Assembly: GCA_020740775.1 (NCBI GenBank)
Contig: JAHEWK010000007.1
Coordinates: 3,100,001-3,164,000, forward strand
DNA: 64,000 nt
From: Ilyonectria destructans
Lineage: Eukaryota > Ascomycota > Sordariomycetes > Hypocreales > Nectriaceae
Reading direction: 5' to 3'
Shown here: positions 1 to 12,000 of the stretch, piece after piece
Numbering within the stretch: the first letter of the stretch is position 1
How the letters are laid out: every line of letters begins with the position of its first letter
Program-made: the position numbers and the translations under genes
Notes under the pieces: model-generated
What the model saw: only the letters and a program-made list of their open reading frames with translations
Told to the model about the DNA's origin: nothing
The model's database searches: none

Positions 1-2099
1 AAATTTATAAGTATAGTATAGTATACTAATTATTATATATATATTCAGTATATACTATTTTACCTATATTTAGGCCTATAAAACTCCTACTAACTAATTT
101 AGGAAGGAAAAACCTTCTAGCTATCTAGCTATAAAATAAAAACCTTACTGCAGTTTTACTTAGCTACCTTTAGAGGTATAATATTATTATTAGGTCTATA
201 TTAGTAATTTTATTACTAGCTTTATTTAGGTTTATAGCTTATATAATTACCCTTCTTTTAGTTCTAACTGCCTTAGGATTATAAAGAAGCTAATAGAGGT
301 TTTCTCTATAGGATTATAGCAACTAATACTGCACCCCATATTTATCTGCTTTTATCTGCTTCTATAGCTACTGCAGTAATACTGCAGTAGCCCTTTGCAG
401 TATAATACTCTAGATGCCTTTATAGTGGCCCCCCGGGCCTCTACCGGTATCTTAGAGCTTGGCCTTTTCTTCTTCCAGTTATATAACCCTTATATATCGG
501 TGTGTATATAGATGCTAGGTCTGCGCTGATATTTGCTTGGTTTCTTAGCTCTATATTTCCTGGGGTAGGTTAGCTCTGCGGCAATATAGGGCTTGCTTTA
601 TATTGCCTTAGCGGCCTTTATTCTTACTTTCTTCTTACTTTTACTTTAGGCCCTTAATAGCCTTATCTATATAACTATCCCTATACCCCTAAGATTTAGG
701 GGTTTAGAGCCTACCTAAGATTTCTTCTTGGCTCTATAAAAGGCCTCTTTCCCTTTATTTCTTTCTTTTCTTTTTCTTTCTTTTTTATTATCTTCCTGCT
801 GCTCCTACTGCAGCTATCTCTTATAAGTCTTTTATTCCTCCCTCTATAGTCTCTATATTATTACTAAGTCCCTACTAACTTAAAGGTAGTTATCTTTTTT
901 CTTTTTAGTTTCTACTTATATACCTACTGCAATTTTATCTTAATTCTGCTACTATAACCCTCTATTTATCTTTTAATAAGAAGAAGGCAGTATAGACTAC
1001 TAAGTGCTATAAGAAGGCTACTAAGAAGAAGACCCTTACTAATATTACTGTAGCTATAAAGCTTCTTTATAAGGAGGTAGAGAAGGAGGAGGTACTTATC
1101 TGTAAGTATATTTACCTCAATAAGAAGGCTGCTATAACTGGCAAATATACTCTTAATAATACTATAGAGGGTTTACTTAAGGCTTCTAAGAAGCTAAAAA
1201 TATCTACCTCTTTATCTATTATAATAGAAGTTTCTAATAAGCCTTCCTCCCTTTTAGTTAATATAAAAAAGCTCTTTCTTATCTCTATAAGTTCTCTATA
1301 ATATCCCTATAGTATTCCTACTAACTATTTTATAGAAGGTTAGTAGTTACTATTCTCTCCTCTATATCTATTATACTCAGTTAATAGTTTCAGTCTGTAT
1401 TTCTAGCTGATTTTACTTTATCTATAGTATATTATTTTTATAATTTTACTGCAGTTTTCTTTTTTCTTTAATATTAACTTTTATCTAGATTCTAATAGTT
1501 ACTATACCTATTATATAAAGAGGAAGTATATTTATATTTCAGTAAGTAGCCTCTATAGTAGCTCTATATTAATACTTACTCCCTTTAGATTTCTAATTAT
1601 TTTAGTAATCTTATTATTTCTATTTAGGCTCTATCTATAGTTTATTTTATTTAATATTATATCTATAAGGCTGTAGGTAAGATACTTAACTATATAGATA
1701 TCTCTATAGTTATATAGTATTCCTACTAATTTATTATAGCCTAATAATATAAATAAGATTAAGGAGATTTTTAGCTATTATAACTAGTAGGCTATTACTG
1801 CAGCTTCTAGTAGGGGAAAGATAAAAAATAAAATAGCTACTAGACTGACTCTAAGGGCCTTTAGTAGGGGCTTTATAGCTGCTAAGACTAACTATCTTCT
1901 TTATTACCTTATTATTCTTAGTAAGGTTCTTATTATTAGTATTAGGCTTTTAGTTTCTTTAGATAATAATAATAATAGTATTATTAGTAAGTAAATACTC
2001 TATTGATATTACTTTAACTTCAGCCTGAAGCTCTTTATAGGCCCTCTTTCTTTATAGGCTTAATTTTTTTATAAAGTAACTTTTATCTATATCTTAATT

Positions 2100-4240
2100 A
2101 ATTTGGGTAGTCCTCTATATATTATTGCTAAGGTGTTATTCCCCTTTTTTATCTGGCTCTTATAACTCCTACCTTTATTATAGAGTTATAGTAAGCCTAA
2201 ATTAGACTGGCCGAACTATTTTACTATATTAAATTGCTACTATAGATACTATATATTTATCGCTAAGATACTAACCTATATCTCTACAGTTTTAGGGTTT
2301 AGATTTTAAAAGGTGGATTTTTTTATAGAGTGTATAGTAGGTAAATATATATTTAACGGTTTATTTGCTATTACTATAGAGGTATTATAGTAATATTACC
2401 TTAGGGACTCTTCTATTAAAAAGAAAGACTTAAAGGCTAATATATTCTATATATAGTTAGATAATTAGGCTGTTAATATACCTTAGCTGGCTGCTATATA
2501 GAGTTCTATAGTCTATATTAAAAGGGGATCTATTTAAGATACTAGTATTACTGTAGCCTTTCTGCACCCTCTATTTTACTGCTATAGCTGCCTATCTTAC
2601 TTTCCAGTCTCTATCTATAGTATTAGCTGCTATTTTCTTATCCTCTAGCTATCTTTATAGCTATTTAGTATTTACTTTATTTAAGTATCTCTAAAAGCCT
2701 CTATATTTTAATAAGGCTGCTAAGACTGTAGTAGTAACCTTATTAATTACCTATTAGGCCAGTCCTATAAGGGTGTAAGTTTTAAATTGGGCTAGCTATA
2801 AGTTAAGATATAGATCTAGAGGAGGTATATTAAGCTCTATTTTTAGGTTTCTTATTGGGGTGGCCTTATATACCCTAGCTGTAATATAGAGGCTCTTTAT
2901 CTACTCTACAGCTAGCTTATAAGCTATCCCTTAGGGGTTACTGCCTAACTTAATAAGTTAATAGAAAGTAGAGGTATTATAGATTAGTATTATTCTAATT
3001 ACTACTATATATATCAGGCGACTTTTATAGATATTATACCCCTATATAGATATAGTAATTACACTAAGGGTATACTATTAGTATAATATTTTAATAGTTA
3101 ACTCCTTAAGGTAGACTAACCAGTTAAATTTTCAGTCCAGCTAAATATCTAGTATTTTAAGGCTACTACTTAGTAATATTATTATATTTTCTAATTATAC
3201 TGAGTTCTAGAATAGTTAGTATTTTTTAGTAAAGTAGAGGAGTTTAAACTTATTAGATTTAAAGATTATTCTATATTTCTTTATCTAGTTATTATAGATT
3301 TTCTATATAGCCTTTAGGCAATATTATATTATTACCTCTAATAGCCCTACTGCAATTAGGTTAATATTATCTATAAATTTAGTAATTATTAATTCCTTCT
3401 ATCTTTTTAGTAGTTTATAGAGTATACTAATATAAATTAAAAAGAAAATAGAAGAGAGGGGGGAGCCCTATAGTATCTCTATATAAATTATAAATATACT
3501 AAACTCTTTATTATTAAAGTAAAGTTATATTATTCTTTTTATAAGGTAGCTATAGACCTATTTAACTATCTAGAGGTTAATTTCTACCAGTTTAAATATA
3601 TAGAGTAGGTATATAAAGTTAACTATATTAAAGGCGCCTAAAATATCCAGTTATAGAATTATTATAATACTGTAGCAGTTCTATACTATTCTAATAGTCT
3701 TTATTACCAGCTGGATAGCTATTTTAATTAATCTTTCAGTTTGGTTTTCTATTTAGCCGTCCAGTAGAAGTCCTAAAGCTTCTATAGTAATTATAAGGTA
3801 TTTCTTAATAGCTACCTCTATAATTTTTCCAGTTATATAAAGCAGTAAGATAGGCCTATAAGCTTTAATATAGTTTCTCTCTTCTTAAGTTTTATCTACT
3901 TTCTTAAGCACTACTGCTATTATACTATAGTATTACTGCAGGAAGTAACTTAATCTTATACTAATATAAGCTAATCTAGCTATAATCTTATTAAAAGCCT
4001 TATTATATACCTTAAGAAGACCTATAGAAATATTATTATTACCTAAGGCTTTCTATAGTTTTATCTTAGCTAGAATTTCTACTATCTTTTTATTATTATA
4101 ATTCTAGTCCTTAGAGTTATCTGGGGTGAATATAAAGAGAGCTATAGCCCCCTTAGGAATATTGCTAAGGTTGGCCTCTAGGTTTAGAAAGAATTATTCT
4201 GCTAGAATTCTAGCTTTCTCTCTATAGTTATCTATAGAAT
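2100..4240 (-). pseudogene. LINE A ORF2 reverse transcriptase region, degraded
   Basis: This stretch is homologous to the reverse-transcriptase region of copy B (38,930-41,060) in inverse orientation. The catalytic F-x-D-D box reads FIDN near 3,380: the second Asp has become Asn through a TG-to-TA change, the RIP type. Stops are frequent. I did not recognise an endonuclease domain upstream. Boundaries are transferred from copy B and approximate. Confidence 0.65.
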
Positions 4241-4706
4241 TATCTTTCTTCCTTTTTAGTAGGGGTGGGATCTATAGGCTATTATAGAAAAGGCCGCTAT
4301 AAAGTCTTATCTATCTCTCTATCTTTTAGAATATCTTTAGGTTATTACCAGCCTCTTAGAGGAAAAGCCTTTAATATTCCCTATATAAGTTATTTATAGC
4401 TTAATTCTAAAGGTATTAGGTAAGAAGAAGGTACTCCCACTTAGTAGTACCTCTATATTATTAGTAGTATCTTCTGGCTAATTTAATTTATTTAGTAGTC
4501 TTTTAGACTTCTATATTCTACTATTTTTCTAATTACCAGTAGGGCTGCTTATACTGCAGTATTATTATAATAGTAATCTGGGTGAGGGCTAAAGTTAACT
4601 TCTCTACAGCTTAATTTAGGTCCTTAGTAGTCTTAATATTTATTTCTATTTTATTTAGCCTTAGCTATAGGTTAACTTTAGCTGCTAGATATATTAGGTT
4701 TATTTC

Positions 4707-5258
4707 TGTTAAAGTCTATAAATATATAACTTTATAACTTCTTTATAAGATTAAGCTTTAAGCTTTAAGCTTTAAAATATAGCTTAAAAATCCTATAAAA
4801 ATTCTTATAAGAAGATACTAAAATACAGTATTATTACTGATATTCATACTGTATAACTAATCAGCCCGAATCGGCTTATTAATCTATCCGCGCTTTAAAA
4901 TCAGTTGATTTTAAAGTATACGCTATTTGGAATCAATATTACTCAATAAGGAAAGTACCCATAAGAACAAATGCAGTACCATAAGAAAGCTGGAATTTTA
5001 GGCTTTCCAATGGTATATATATTGTCTTAATATAATAGCTGGATTTTAAGCAAATTGTCTATAAAAAGGCTGAGACCCTCTGGGTAATTCCAGAATTAAT
5101 TTATATTATTACTACATAATACACTATTAATACACTATCTTATACTATCTTATACTATCTACCTCTTATCTTTATATACCCCTTAACCTTATATCCTTTA
5201 TTAGGATATTTCTTTTATAATTATATTACTTTATTCCACTGCCTTATAACCTCTAACA
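4707..5258 (+). mobile_element. Solo LTR Y1 inserted in LINE A
   Basis: A 552-bp element begins TGTTAAAG and ends CTCTAACA, flanked by the perfect 5-bp duplication ATTTC (4,702-4,706 and 5,259-5,263). The matching point in LINE B (about 38,451-38,457) is uninterrupted, which gives an empty-site control. Related copies lie at 28,888-29,430, 30,578-31,060, 53,676-54,678, 54,679-55,758 and 54,891-55,433. Near its 3' end it carries a decamer repeat (ACTATCTTAT), about two and a half copies. No internal retrotransposon sequence adjoins it, so it is a solo LTR left by LTR-LTR recombination. This copy is the least mutated of the family. Confidence 0.93.
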
Positions 5259-5899
5259 ATTTCCTTCCAGTTAAAACTATAGAGAGTCCCTTTAGGATTA
5301 TCTAGAGGTTATTAGGCTTTTAGTTAGAGTATAAGTTAGATACTTACTGTAATTAATTAGAGTCTATAGTTAAAGCCCTTAAGTTCTACTTCTCTAGTAT
5401 AGCAGCCTGAGACTCCCTATAATACCTATATAAAATCTATAGTGCTATCTCTATATTTCTATTAGCCTCTAGTTTTTATCCCCCTTAAGGTTAATAGATT
5501 CTATCTATTAAGTATAGCTAGTTTAATAACTATCTCTATACTTTTTGATACTCTATTATATTTATTCTATATAGGGTAATATTAGTTAATATTACCTATA
5601 ATTACTAAGGGATTTCCCTATATAGCTATAGTAACCTCTTTAAGCAGTCTCCTTCTGCTAATTAATCCTCTTAGACTATAAAGCTCTATAACCTAAAGGC
5701 CTATTATTTTAAAAATTACTTCTCCTTAATCTATCCCTCTAATTACTATCTAATTCTAAATTTAATACTTTTTATATATATATATTACTAAGTAGCTACT
5801 ATAGTATACTATATAGTAATTACTAGTAGCCAGATAGACTGATTAATCTATATTAATATTCCGGTGCAGTTTCTATAGAGATATAATATTATATTATAT

Positions 5900-7580
5900 A
5901 CTGCCTTCTAAAGCCAGAAGTATTAAAGCGGCCTACTTATTTATATTCTATTAGAGGATTATTAGTTCTATATACTTAAAGGGGGGTTTTAGGTCTAACT
6001 GGAGTTTACTTTAATATCGGCTAGTTAGCTTATTAAGGTTATTAAAGTAAAGCTCTATACCCTTTAGAATATCCTTCTAATAGTTATATCTTTAGGCACT
6101 CTATTAGCTCTCTATAATACTACTATAATAGTATTAGAGCTGGTTCTAGCTACTTTAGCAGCTCTACCTAAGCCTAGGGGGCACCTAGAGTCTCTCTTCT
6201 AGTAGGAGAGAGTTTAGAGTCTATAGTCTTCTGGATTTAGCTATCTAAAGGGCAGGGCATTAGAATATTACTATAGGTTCTATCTATTTTTAAACCTTCT
6301 GGATCGATATAGATAGATATAGATTGCTTATTGCTAGTAGCTATTAACTGTAGGATACTATTATAATTATACTGGATAGTTATCTTAATATTCTAGGTAT
6401 TTTACTACTTTAGTAGATACTAATAGATAGTCCTTTTTGCTATTAGGGTGTATAATAGTGCTGCAGTATCTATATTGGGCTTTCTCTCTGTAGAATCTAG
6501 TGATATAGCCTATTTTATAGCAGTTAAAGTACTGCTTTAGCTGTAGTAACTTCTTAAAAAGTTTATAGTCTATTATTATTAATTTATAAACTAGCCCTCT
6601 ATTATATAACTAATTAGCAGCTATTATACTATTAACTATAAGAATTATATTAATTCTTATTATAATATTCTTTTAGCTTTATATTAAGCTTATTCTAATA
6701 ATAGTAATATTATTTTCTTCTTCTATTTTTCTATAGAGGTTATCTTAATTAATCTATTAGCTTTTAGCTAGTATACTTTTTATTATTATACTATATATTC
6801 TCTTTAATATTAATATATTATTCCTAAAGGCCTTTTAGATCTAATTATCTATTATAATATATTTAGCTATTAAGCTATAGAAGGTAATAATAATATCTCC
6901 ACTCTATAGCCAGCAGGCTGCTACTATAGCCTTTAGATCTTCTATTACTATATTAACTGCTATTACAGCCTTAGCTGGAGTATATAAGTATATCTCCTCT
7001 AGGGGGTTATTTTATTTAATTATAACTTTATAGTTATATCTGGCAGGAATAGACTTTAGAAGGGGTTAGTAGGTATTATATCTAGACGATATAATATCCG
7101 CCTATATTTACTGCAGCTATATATCGGTGCCAGTCTGAGTGCTTTAGATAGCTTTATATACTATCTTATAGATTATTTCTTTAAGCTTAAAGTATATCGG
7201 TATAGCTTTATCGGTATTGCTATAATACTGTAGAATTTTTATATTAACTAGGGTGCAGATAACTTTCTACACTCTATTGAGAATTTCCCTCTGGATAAGG
7301 CTGGATAATTCCTTAAGTGCCTTCTCTTCTTTAATATCTCTAGTAGTCTCTTCTTCAGTCAGTAAGGCCGTTACGATATTGCTATGCTGGTGCTGCTCGT
7401 ACTGGGAGGCTTCTATATTGAGGTGGAAGCTGCTGCTTTTAAGGCCAGTCCGACCTGAATCTACTGCTATTAGCTCTGCTATCTTAGTGGTGTCCTGTAG
7501 CTGCTGCTGCAGTATTGTTGCCTGGGTGAATTTTTATGCTGATTTTAATTCTGATATCGGATTGGAATTTAGTTAAGAGA
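5900..7580 (-). pseudogene. LINE A ORF1 (gag-like), degraded
   Basis: The frame reads from about 7,580 downward with several stops and is parallel to the ORF1 start of copy B (36,238-36,426). The 5' end of ORF1 is less mutated than the rest of the element, so about 100 residues can be read before the first severe damage; the peptide includes TALLTEEETTRD. The zinc-knuckle region corresponds to about 6,450-6,530. Its 3' limit is approximate because stops occur on both sides. The product would bind element RNA. Confidence 0.6.
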
Positions 7581-7644
7581 CTGTAGAGATCTTAATAATC
7601 TCGGTCTTATATATAAAAGTTTTTTTTTTATACTAATTATTATA

Positions 7645-7860
7645 ATATTTAATAAGATACTTCTTTATTAAAAGATATAAGCTTTAAATTAATTTAACTT
7701 TATATATATAATTTAATATAGCTTTAAGCTAACTACTTAAGATATTTATATAATAACTTTTTTTTTTTTTTTTTTTTTATATCTTTTTTAAAGTAAGTTA
7801 ATAAGTTAAATATTATTTCTATTTCTTTTTACTGTTAAATTACTTAAATATTAATAGCTA
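7645..7860 (+). repeat. Dispersed repeat, inverted copy at 22,180-22,390
   Basis: This AT-rich stretch matches the reverse complement of about 22,180-22,390 over roughly 200 bp, including TAATAAGATACTTCT and AGTTAATAAGTTAAATATTA. It contains a run of more than 20 T at about 7,759-7,779. It directly abuts the LINE A target duplication, so LINE A inserted at the edge of this older repeat. No coding content is visible and the family is unknown. Confidence 0.7.
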
Positions 7861-8079
7861 AATCTAACTTTATCTTTAATATTAATAGTTATTTCTATTT
7901 TAAATATTACTAGTTATTATTATTATTAATATTAATAATTATTCCTACTTTAATATTAATAGTCTTTTTTACCTTAATATATTAATAGCAGAATATTAAT
8001 AAGATTTATAGCAGTCTATTAATTATTAAAATTAAAAACTTAAGTTAGATAAAAAGCTAAAATTACTATTTTAAGCTGT

Positions 8080-8800
8080 AGCTATAAGCTAATTTAAAAT
8101 ATACTTATTTCTATATAGTAACTTAAGTCTATTAGTATAAGCTGCTATTATAAGTTATTACTATTTTAAGCTAATTAGAAATACTCTAATTTTTATATAT
8201 AGTAATTTAAGCCTACTAATATAACTTATAGCTATAAGCTAAATAGAAATACTTTTATCTATATATAGTAATTTAAAACTGTAATTATAGCCTATTAGTA
8301 ATAACTATTATTATTTTAAGCTAGCTATAAATAATTTTATCTATATAGAGAAGAATATTATATAGATATTTTTTATAATTAGCTTAAAGCTATATTAAAT
8401 ATTATATCTACTATTAAATTAATTTAAAGTCTATATTATTTAATAGAAAAATATTAAGTTAGATAGACTATAAAGTTAATTATAGAATATAATTACAGTA
8501 AGATACTAATAAAGCCTATAATAGCTAGTTAATTTTTAATATTAAAAATTAAAGTTAGATAAAAAGTTAAAACTGTATTTATAAGCTGCTATTATAAGCT
8601 GCTATTATTATAAGCTAGCTATAAATACTTTTCTTTATATATAGTAATTTAAGTTTATTAATATAAGCTACTATTACTATATTATAGCTATAAGCTAATA
8701 AGAAATACTTTAATTTATATATAGTAACTTAAGCTTATTAGTAGAAGGCTGCTATTATTATAAGCTAGCTTTAAATACTCTTATTTATATACAGTTAAAG
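8080..8800 (+). repeat. Degenerate tandem repeat array
   Basis: Imperfect units of roughly 75-90 bp recur. Each carries an ATATATAGTAATTTAAG-like motif followed by an ATAAGCTGCTATTATAAGC-like motif, in two groups (8,085-8,350 and 8,570-8,790). Units differ mostly at C/T and G/A positions, which suggests RIP acted on a formerly more regular array. No reading frame is visible. Confidence 0.55.
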
Positions 8801-9099
8801 TAATAAAAGCTTATAGTTAAAAGGCTATTATTTACTATCTCTCTCTCTTTTTTTTCTTTCTTTTTTTTTATTATTTTTACTCTTTTTTTTCTCTTACTAT
8901 TATTACTACTAAATTAGCTAGCTAAATAAAGCTATTATATTTATTATTTTTATACTGCTAATAAGCTATAAATACTATTACTTAAGCTAATTTTAATAAT
9001 TATTTTTATCTTATAAAGCTTACTTAATAATTTCTTTCTCTATTTAAATTTAAATTAGCAGTTAGATAAAAGTAATAAAAACTAATAGTAGTATAATAT

Positions 9100-12000
9100 A
9101 CTTATACTTATAGCTTTAGCTTTAATTTTTATAGCTCTTTAAATATAGAGTTTAAAAGAAATAGCAGTAAAAATAGCTTAAATACTATTTTTATCTATTT
9201 TTCTTATAGTAAATACTACTTTAAAATTATATTATATTTATAAAGAAAGATAGATATAGCTTACTTTTAGCTATAGCTACTATTTTTATACTTTCTACCT
9301 CTATATCTTTTAGCTTAAAGTAGTAATACTATAAATATCTTATCTTATTAGCTTTATATAGTAGCTAGTAGGGCTAGTACTTTATCTTTCTAGCTTTATT
9401 TAGCTTTAAGCTTAGTATAAAACTATTAATTTCCTTAAGTATAGTTTTAATTACAGCTAGCTTTTAGTTACTTTACTACTTTTAAATTTAAAAAAAAGCT
9501 AGTCTTAAAGTAAGCAGCTTATCTTACTGCTAGCAGTTATTATAGAATATAATATTAAGGCTAATAATATTACAGCTATAATAATCTCTATCTATATATC
9601 AGCTTAAAATATAATATTAATATCTTTAAGTTTAAATTAAGCTAGCTATTTCCTACTATTTCTTCTTTTAGTAAGCTTTTTACTTAAAGTTATTAAGAGG
9701 CTAATTTCTCTCTTTAATTATTACCTTTATAACTACTTACTTTTTAATTTACTTAGCCTATTTAGCTTTTTATATATAGCTAAAAATATACTAAAGTAAA
9801 TTTAAGTAAATAATATATATAATAGCAGCTATATCCAGCCTGATATTTAGAGTAGCTATAGTTATAATATAGAGTATTTATTTCTTAATTTAATTTTTAA
9901 AGCTACTATCTTATTAAATTAAAAAAATAGTATTAAAATTATTTAGCTTTTTATAGTAATAATAGCAGTTTAGCTATAATATTACTACTTTACAGCTTAT
10001 ATAGCTATAGTAAAAAATAATATTCTTTTTTTTAGGTTATAGTGTTTTAGCTTAAGTAGTAATAAGCTTTTTAATCTTATAAATATCTTAGCTATTTTAA
10101 ACTTTATAAACTTTAAATTACAGATTAAAATAGTAATTTAAAATACAGATATAAATAGAATTTTATAGCAGTATAATAGCTTTAAAGTCTAGCTATTTAT
10201 ATTAAAGTAAAATAGCTATAAAAAAGATTAAAAAGCAGTAAAAATCTTATAACAGTATAAGCTGCTATAATTTCTCTTAATAGATCTATACTACTATAAA
10301 AATTAAATAGTATTTATTAATAATAATACAGTTAAGCTAATTACTTATAATTAGTCTTATAGCTTACTATAAGAAAGTCTTACTTATAGCAGCCTCAGCT
10401 AAAATAATAATAACAGTAGGCTATAAATTCTATACTTCAGGCTAGATACTACAAATTAAGCCTACCTTTTAGCAGCAGCTAACTAGCTATATCTTAAGCA
10501 CCTAAGAAGATCTAATAATAATTATTATACTAATGCCAATTAGAAGGGCCGGAACTATAAAGACTAAACTCTTACTGGCGCCAGTCGGAAGAATTACTAC
10601 TAGCAGTATCTACTTGGTAGCGGCTCGCTAGATAGCTTCCTTCTGCTCGGCCGAGCGAAAGTCGGCATCCTTATTCCGCAGAGCCTGCTGCAGAGCCCGG
10701 CGGAGGAGGCAGTTATGTATAGCTGGGCTGCTGCTGCTGCTGGCCTGAAGCTGCTCGAGGGTAATAGGCCAGCTGCTTACCTGCTGCCTCTTCTCCGCCT
10801 TTAACGGCAGCTTGCTGCCGGCTGTGAGCCTCCTCTTCTTCTTCAGCCCGGCCTCCGGCAGTAATAAGGCTGCCTCCTTCGCGACTGACCCTTCCAGCCC
10901 CTCGGCAGCCTCTGCAGTCTCGGCTTCAACCCTAGCAGCGGCGGCGCCGGCGCCGCCGCTGCAGCCGAGGAAGCGATGCCAGCGCCTGCTAGCCTGGCTA
11001 AAGACCTCGAGAGACTCAGAGGTCAGCCGCTTCAGAATGTCAACATTCACGCTGTAGCCGGCAGCCGTGCGGCTCGTGTAAGCAGCCGCAAGGTCTTTAA
11101 CATCTTTATAGCTCTCAGCCTCCTCAGCCTTCTCAGCCTCAGCCTTGCTGGCTTCGTTGAAATTCCCCCTCTGGGCTCTTCTTGCCTGTATATACTGTCT
11201 GCTAATAGTAATAGCTATATACTGCTATTGCTATAGAGTAATCCTCTAGCTGGTATAGTACTGGCTCTATTTAGTGAGGGCTTAGAAGAGCTAGCTGCTA
11301 TCCTAAGGCGTATTAGGGCTCTCTAGCTGATATTAGATAAAATTGCTTAGTAGGTAGACCTTATTATAGAGGGCTTAATAGCTGCTCTAGAGGCAGTCTA
11401 TAAAAAGTTAGATATAAAGTATATATATTACTATTAGCTGCTCTATTTAGTCTAATAGTATCTAAGAGATAACCTTAAGGCTATTAAAGTGGGTAAGAGA
11501 TTTATAATACTGGCTAATAAAAATAATCTTACTATTAATAATAAAGAGGCTGTAATCTCTATTAATACTATTAATAAGCTGTAGGCTGGTAATTTCCAAA
11601 CTTTAGAGGGGGTAATTTATAAGGTAGATTAAGAGTAAAAATAGCTTTTAGAACCTCTTAATCTACTATAGATACTACTAGACTTAAGGCTATTTCTATT
11701 TATTCTAGCTATTAAGAAACTGCTTTTTTAAAGGCCTAATAATTAAATTCTATAGTATTTTCTTTTTCTTATTAAGCAGGCTATTAGTATAGAAGAAAAA
11801 CTAACTATACTAAGTTTATATTAAGTTATCTTAAATAGTAATAAAAAGAATAAAAAAGCAGTCTTCTTACTTTAATAGCTTTAAACTCTTAGAGCTTAAG
11901 CTTAACTCTACCTTATAAGGCTAAAATAACAGCCTATTCTAAAGAAAGTCTTTTATATTAGCTATTATACTTATAATTAGATATTAAATTATCTCTATAG

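Larger units (their letters stand above)
38..7628 (-). mobile_element. LINE copy A, Tad1-like, full length, RIP-degraded
   Basis: This is a non-LTR retrotransposon on the minus strand, with its 5' end near 7,628 and its 3' end near 38. It is flanked by a perfect 16-bp target-site duplication, TATACTAATTATTATA, at 22-37 and 7,629-7,644, as expected for target-primed insertion. After subtracting the 557 bp added by the solo LTR at 4,707-5,258, it is about 7,034 bp, against 7,039 bp for copy B (36,091-43,129), to which it aligns in inverted orientation along its whole length. The reading frames are broken by many TAG/TAA codons. The open frame at 7,253-7,576 on the plus strand is only the antisense of the ORF1 start. 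Tad1 affiliation rests on the layout (gag-like ORF1 with a zinc knuckle, then an RT ORF) and is an inference. Confidence 0.9.

Noticed and set aside
7253..7576. 107-aa plus-strand ORF
   Set aside because: It is the antisense of the 5' part of LINE A ORF1; the opposite strand aligns with copy B in a coding frame.
10812..11236. Plus-strand Ala/Ser-rich ORFs (10,812-11,057 and 10,976-11,236)
   Set aside because: They are antisense shadows of the helicase pseudogene, whose minus-strand frame gives recognisable motifs (WHRFLG, the Q motif) in family order.
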